Assembly: GCA_012955965.1 (NCBI GenBank)
Contig: JABBZI010000030.1
Span: 1 to 42,543 of the forward strand
DNA: 42,543 nt
Source of the DNA: Clostridioides difficile
GTDB taxonomy: Bacteria > Bacillota > Clostridia > Peptostreptococcales > Peptostreptococcaceae
Direction of reading: 5' to 3'
Under the pieces are notes generated by a model. The model saw only the letters and a list, made by a program, of their open reading frames with translations. It made no database searches and was not told the origin of the DNA. Each line of letters begins with the position of its first letter. The stretch's first letter is position 1. A program made the translations under genes and the position numbers. Of the stretch, positions 39,980 through 42,543 are shown piece after piece.

Positions 39980-40351
39980 ATGAAAGTATGTATACCAGTA
40001 GAAGAAAATAAAGGATTGGATAGTAAACCATATGGTCATTTTGGCTCTGCTCCAATTTTTGTTGTGTGTGATTTAGAAAGTGGAGAAGTTAAATCTCTAG
40101 ATAATGGAGATTTAGGGCATGAGCATGGAAAGTGTCAACCTCTAAAAGCATTATCAGGTACAGTTGTGGATGCAGTAGTAGTTGGAGGAATAGGACAAGG
40201 TGCTATAGTTAAATTGAATGGTATGGGAATCAAAGTTTATAGAGCAGAAGCAGATACTATAAGTGCTAATCTAGATTTACTTAAAAATGGAAAATTAGTA
40301 GAGTTTCCATCAAATCATACTTGTTCGCATGATGGATGTGGACATCATTAA
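39980..40351 (+). CDS. Dinitrogenase iron-molybdenum cofactor-binding-like protein (NifX/NifB-C family)
   Basis: The 123-aa protein is a single NifX-type domain: MKVCIPVEENKGLDSKPYGH, FVVCDLESGEVKSLDNGDLG, DAVVVGGIGQGAIVKLNGMG and a C-terminal SNHTCSHDGCGHH. The H-x-C and C-G-H-H tail may bind a metal or cluster. No nif genes are nearby; in anaerobes such proteins usually handle iron-sulfur clusters or MoCo-like cofactors of unknown kind. The upstream in-frame ATG at 39953 lies inside the ArsR gene; GAAGGGAG (39963-39970) is spaced for the ATG at 39980. Controlled with the ArsR regulator. Confidence 0.9.
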   Translation: MKVCIPVEENKGLDSKPYGHFGSAPIFVVCDLESGEVKSLDNGDLGHEHGKCQPLKALSGTVVDAVVVGGIGQGAIVKLNGMGIKVYRAEADTISANLDLLKNGKLVEFPSNHTCSHDGCGHH

Positions 40352-40361
40352 AAACAAAATA

Positions 40362-40398
40362 GCTGATGAAGCATATGCTTCATCAGCCATTTTCTTTT
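40362..40398 (+). terminator. Terminator with 13-bp perfect palindrome
   Basis: GCTGATGAAGCAT (40362-40374) / ATGCTTCATCAGC (40375-40387), flanked by AAAAT and CATTTTCTTTTTTT. Confidence 0.85.
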
Positions 40399-40485
40399 TT
40401 TAATAAATAAAGTTTTGCATTTTCAATACTAAAATTTAAGCTCTCATGATTTTTGGTAGATTCTAAAATTTATAAGTACACTAGG

Positions 40486-40941
40486 TTAGATTTTTTTTGT
40501 ATGTTGTTCTATATAGTTAATATCATTTAGTATGTCATTAAGTTCTTTGTTAAGAGTTTTTAAATCATCACCATCCACATTGTAGTTTAAAAATAGTTCC
40601 TCTACATTATCAATGATAGAATTAACTTTTCTAGTAACTTCAACAAATGTTTTGAAGTTACTACTATTTTTAGCGTTTAAAAATTTGTTTAAATCCTTTG
40701 ATATAAATGATACTATTTCATATTCATCGTTAAACAGACCTCTACCAATAGGATATGGTTCAATTCTTTGTAAAAAATATTGATCTTTAGCATTAATATT
40801 ATAAGTATAAGATATTTCCCAATCGTCTCCTAAATCAAACTTGATAAAATACAATGTACTACTTACTTTTGATATTTTTGTGGCTCCAAGTTGCCTTAAA
40901 AGAACTTCAATTGAATCTCCTTGAACAGTATTAATATTCAT
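40486..40941 (-). CDS. Uncharacterised protein, 151 aa
   Basis: Soluble protein, MNINTVQGDSIEVLLRQLGA onwards. The N-terminal half is beta-rich (TLYFIKFDLGDDWEISYTYN), and the C-terminal half is a helical hairpin of acidic coiled-coil character (NVDGDDLKTLNKELNDILND). There are no membrane segments or Cys. The ribosome site is AAAGGGGATG before the ATG. No family is recognised; it ends close to the permease gene's start direction, but both are minus-strand with 38 nt between them, so they may be co-transcribed (permease first). Confidence 0.6.
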   Translation of the reverse strand: MNINTVQGDSIEVLLRQLGATKISKVSSTLYFIKFDLGDDWEISYTYNINAKDQYFLQRIEPYPIGRGLFNDEYEIVSFISKDLNKFLNAKNSSNFKTFVEVTRKVNSIIDNVEELFLNYNVDGDDLKTLNKELNDILNDINYIEQHTKKI

Positions 40942-40979
40942 ATATACACATCCCCTTTAGTATTATTATACTATATTTT

Positions 40980-42245
40980 TTAAAATTTTATAATTAAATA
41001 AACAGTAGATATAATAATAGATATAATCATAAGTGGAAAACCTATCTTAAAATACTCTTTAAAAGATATAGGATGCCCATGCTTATTACCTATACCTGCT
41101 AATACAACATTAGCAGATGCTCCTATTAGTGTACCATTTCCTCCAAGACAAGCGCCAAGAGATGTTGCCCACCATAATGGCATGACATCAATTCCCTCAG
41201 CTTGCATAGTCAAAATAAGAGGAATCAATGTTGCAACAAATGGAATATTATCCAAGAAAGAAGAAACTATTGCTGATAACCATAATATTAATAACATTGT
41301 AAATACAATATGGCCTTCTGTAAGTCCAATCAATGCTTGAGCTAATTTGTTTATTATGCCAACTTCTACTAATCCACCAACTACTACAAACAATCCCATG
41401 AAGAATAAAATTGTAGACCATTCAATACCTGCCATAATTTCATCTACATCTTGTTTTCCTATAAGAAGCATTATAGATGCTCCTGCTAGTGCAACAACAG
41501 AAGAGTCTATGTGGATTGTGCTGTGAAACATGAAACCAAAAAGTATAAATGTTATTAATATAAGACTTTTTATAAGTAATGGTTTGTCTTTTACAGATTT
41601 TTTTTCATCAAGTTTTAATATTGCATTTTTAGCTTTCTCATCTACAATAAGTTGTTTGCCATAAATAAATTTGAAGCATATTATAGTTACAACAAGTATT
41701 ACTATAACAGCAGGACCTAAATTTATTACAAAATCCATGAAACTAAGATTAGCAGCACTACCAATCATAATGTTTGGAGGGTCACCTATAAGAGTAGATG
41801 TTCCTCCTATATTGGAAGCTAAAATTTGTGTTATTAAAAAAGGAACTGGATTAAGTCCCAATATTTGTGTAATAACTATAGTCATTGGACCAATAAGTAA
41901 GACAGTGGTAACATTATCCAACACAGCAGATAAAATAGCTGTTATAATAGCAAAACAAATCATTATTTTCCACGGGTCTCCTTTGGCTTTTTTTGCAGTC
42001 CAGATAGCTATGTATTCAAATAGCCCTGAGTTTTTGACAACAGCGACAAATAGCATCATACCAACTAATACACCAATAGTATTGAAATCTATATGGCTCA
42101 ATCCTTCATCAAGTGTAAGTATATTGAATATTATCATTAATAGTGCACCACCAACAGCTGCTACAGAGCGGTTTACCTTTTCTGTAATAATAGCTGCCAT
42201 AACTACTAAAAATATACATATAGCTATTATTTGTTGAAATTCCAT
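40980..42245 (-). CDS. ArsB/NhaD-type anion or sodium/proton permease (IT superfamily)
   Basis: The 421-aa protein has about 11 helices and the family signature ITQILASNIGGTSTLIGDPP, NIMIGSAANL, repeated in the second half as SLGACLGGNGTLIGASANVV. TxxxDNVTTVLL is the first-half helix-breaking motif. This belongs to the ArsB/CitM/P-protein (OCA2)/NhaD group of ion transporters. Substrate (arsenite, dicarboxylate or Na+/H+) cannot be told from the sequence. There are no arsenic genes nearby. The ribosome site is GGAGGTACTT before the ATG. Confidence 0.9.
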   Translation of the reverse strand: MEFQQIIAICIFLVVMAAIITEKVNRSVAAVGGALLMIIFNILTLDEGLSHIDFNTIGVLVGMMLFVAVVKNSGLFEYIAIWTAKKAKGDPWKIMICFAIITAILSAVLDNVTTVLLIGPMTIVITQILGLNPVPFLITQILASNIGGTSTLIGDPPNIMIGSAANLSFMDFVINLGPAVIVILVVTIICFKFIYGKQLIVDEKAKNAILKLDEKKSVKDKPLLIKSLILITFILFGFMFHSTIHIDSSVVALAGASIMLLIGKQDVDEIMAGIEWSTILFFMGLFVVVGGLVEVGIINKLAQALIGLTEGHIVFTMLLILWLSAIVSSFLDNIPFVATLIPLILTMQAEGIDVMPLWWATSLGACLGGNGTLIGASANVVLAGIGNKHGHPISFKEYFKIGFPLMIISIIISTVYLIIKF

Positions 42246-42543
42246 AATATAAGTACCTCCATTTGTATTATTTTGTGCCTAATGCTAGTACTATATATAG
42301 TATTACTTTTTTATTGTTTTTTCAATGGATGCATAAAAGTATATTATTTAACAAAGTTTCTGAATAATTGACAGAATTTAAAGAAAATTTATGCTATTTA
42401 AATAAATTTTAAAATAACTTCATTACTAATAATATTAAACGACAAACAAAAAAATATACTCTTAAAGATAGAATTTATTGTATTTAATAGTAATTATAAA
42501 ATATTAAATATATCTATATTATAAAAATAATAAAAAAAATTTG
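42246..42543. other. AT-rich upstream region of the permease gene
   Basis: It contains a near-palindrome, AGTACTATATATAGTATT (42287-42304), 42 nt upstream of the permease start. No other gene is visible to the window edge. Confidence 0.4.

Noticed and set aside
41671-42237. 188-aa + strand ORF
   Set aside because: It lies entirely opposite the permease gene and is its shadow frame.

Overview
The window reads as chromosome of Clostridioides difficile (or a very close Peptostreptococcaceae relative). It is very AT-rich. It has the 29-nt CRISPR repeat beginning GTTTTATATTAAC and ending GTATGTAAAG that is typical of this species' type I-B arrays, a type I toxin-antitoxin module beside an array, a type IV pilin, a preQ1-I riboswitch ahead of the queuosine-salvage genes queK/queL, and a flavin/ferredoxin-type thioredoxin reductase. 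All assignments are by reading; no search was run.

Region 1 (1-4.1 kb) is a CRISPR island without cas genes. There are two arrays in the same orientation (9 repeats/8 spacers and 20 repeats/19 spacers), each behind a near-identical leader. Between them lie a 50-aa membrane toxin with an antisense antitoxin RNA and a SHOCT-domain membrane protein. Region 2 (4.1-18.4 kb) is an accessory mosaic. It holds an IS1182-type transposase remnant that cuts a host gene, a less AT-rich fragment with a DinB-like protein and a truncated XRE regulator, small secreted and membrane proteins, an orphan type IV pilin, a second foreign fragment with an XRE-membrane regulator, a cold-shock protein, two BlaI-like repressors, an XRE-cupin regulator divergent from a cysteine-synthase-like enzyme, and an XRE/DUF3796 pair. 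The long gaps in this region are not empty. They carry paired promoter-terminator cassettes, hairpins that look like relics of type I toxin-antitoxin loci, and decayed second copies of genes that are intact elsewhere in the window.

Region 3 (18.4-30.9 kb) is more ordinary: an ABC exporter followed by a two-component system and a TraX-like protein (probably one envelope-stress unit); a divergent HxlR regulator and flavin reductase; a DUF969-DUF979-pyroglutamyl peptidase operon; an acetyltransferase; and a TetR/FMN-binding/flavodoxin operon running on the minus strand.

Region 4 (30.9-42.5 kb) starts with a preQ1-I riboswitch controlling a queuosine hydrolase, an ECF-type S component and a radical-SAM queuine lyase (salvage of queuosine to preQ1). 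It continues with a DNA alkylation repair protein, a helix-turn-helix/ribbon-helix-helix protein, a lipoprotein plus a second two-component system, thioredoxin with a flavin-type reductase, a palindrome-flanked ArsR regulator with a NifX-like protein, and an ArsB/NhaD-type permease.

Main second-look items are the Fur-box-like palindrome in both CRISPR leaders, the two equal-length small-RNA cassettes at about 8.0 and 16.7 kb, the decayed duplications within the island, and a 29-codon hydrophobic ORF that ends in its own terminator.
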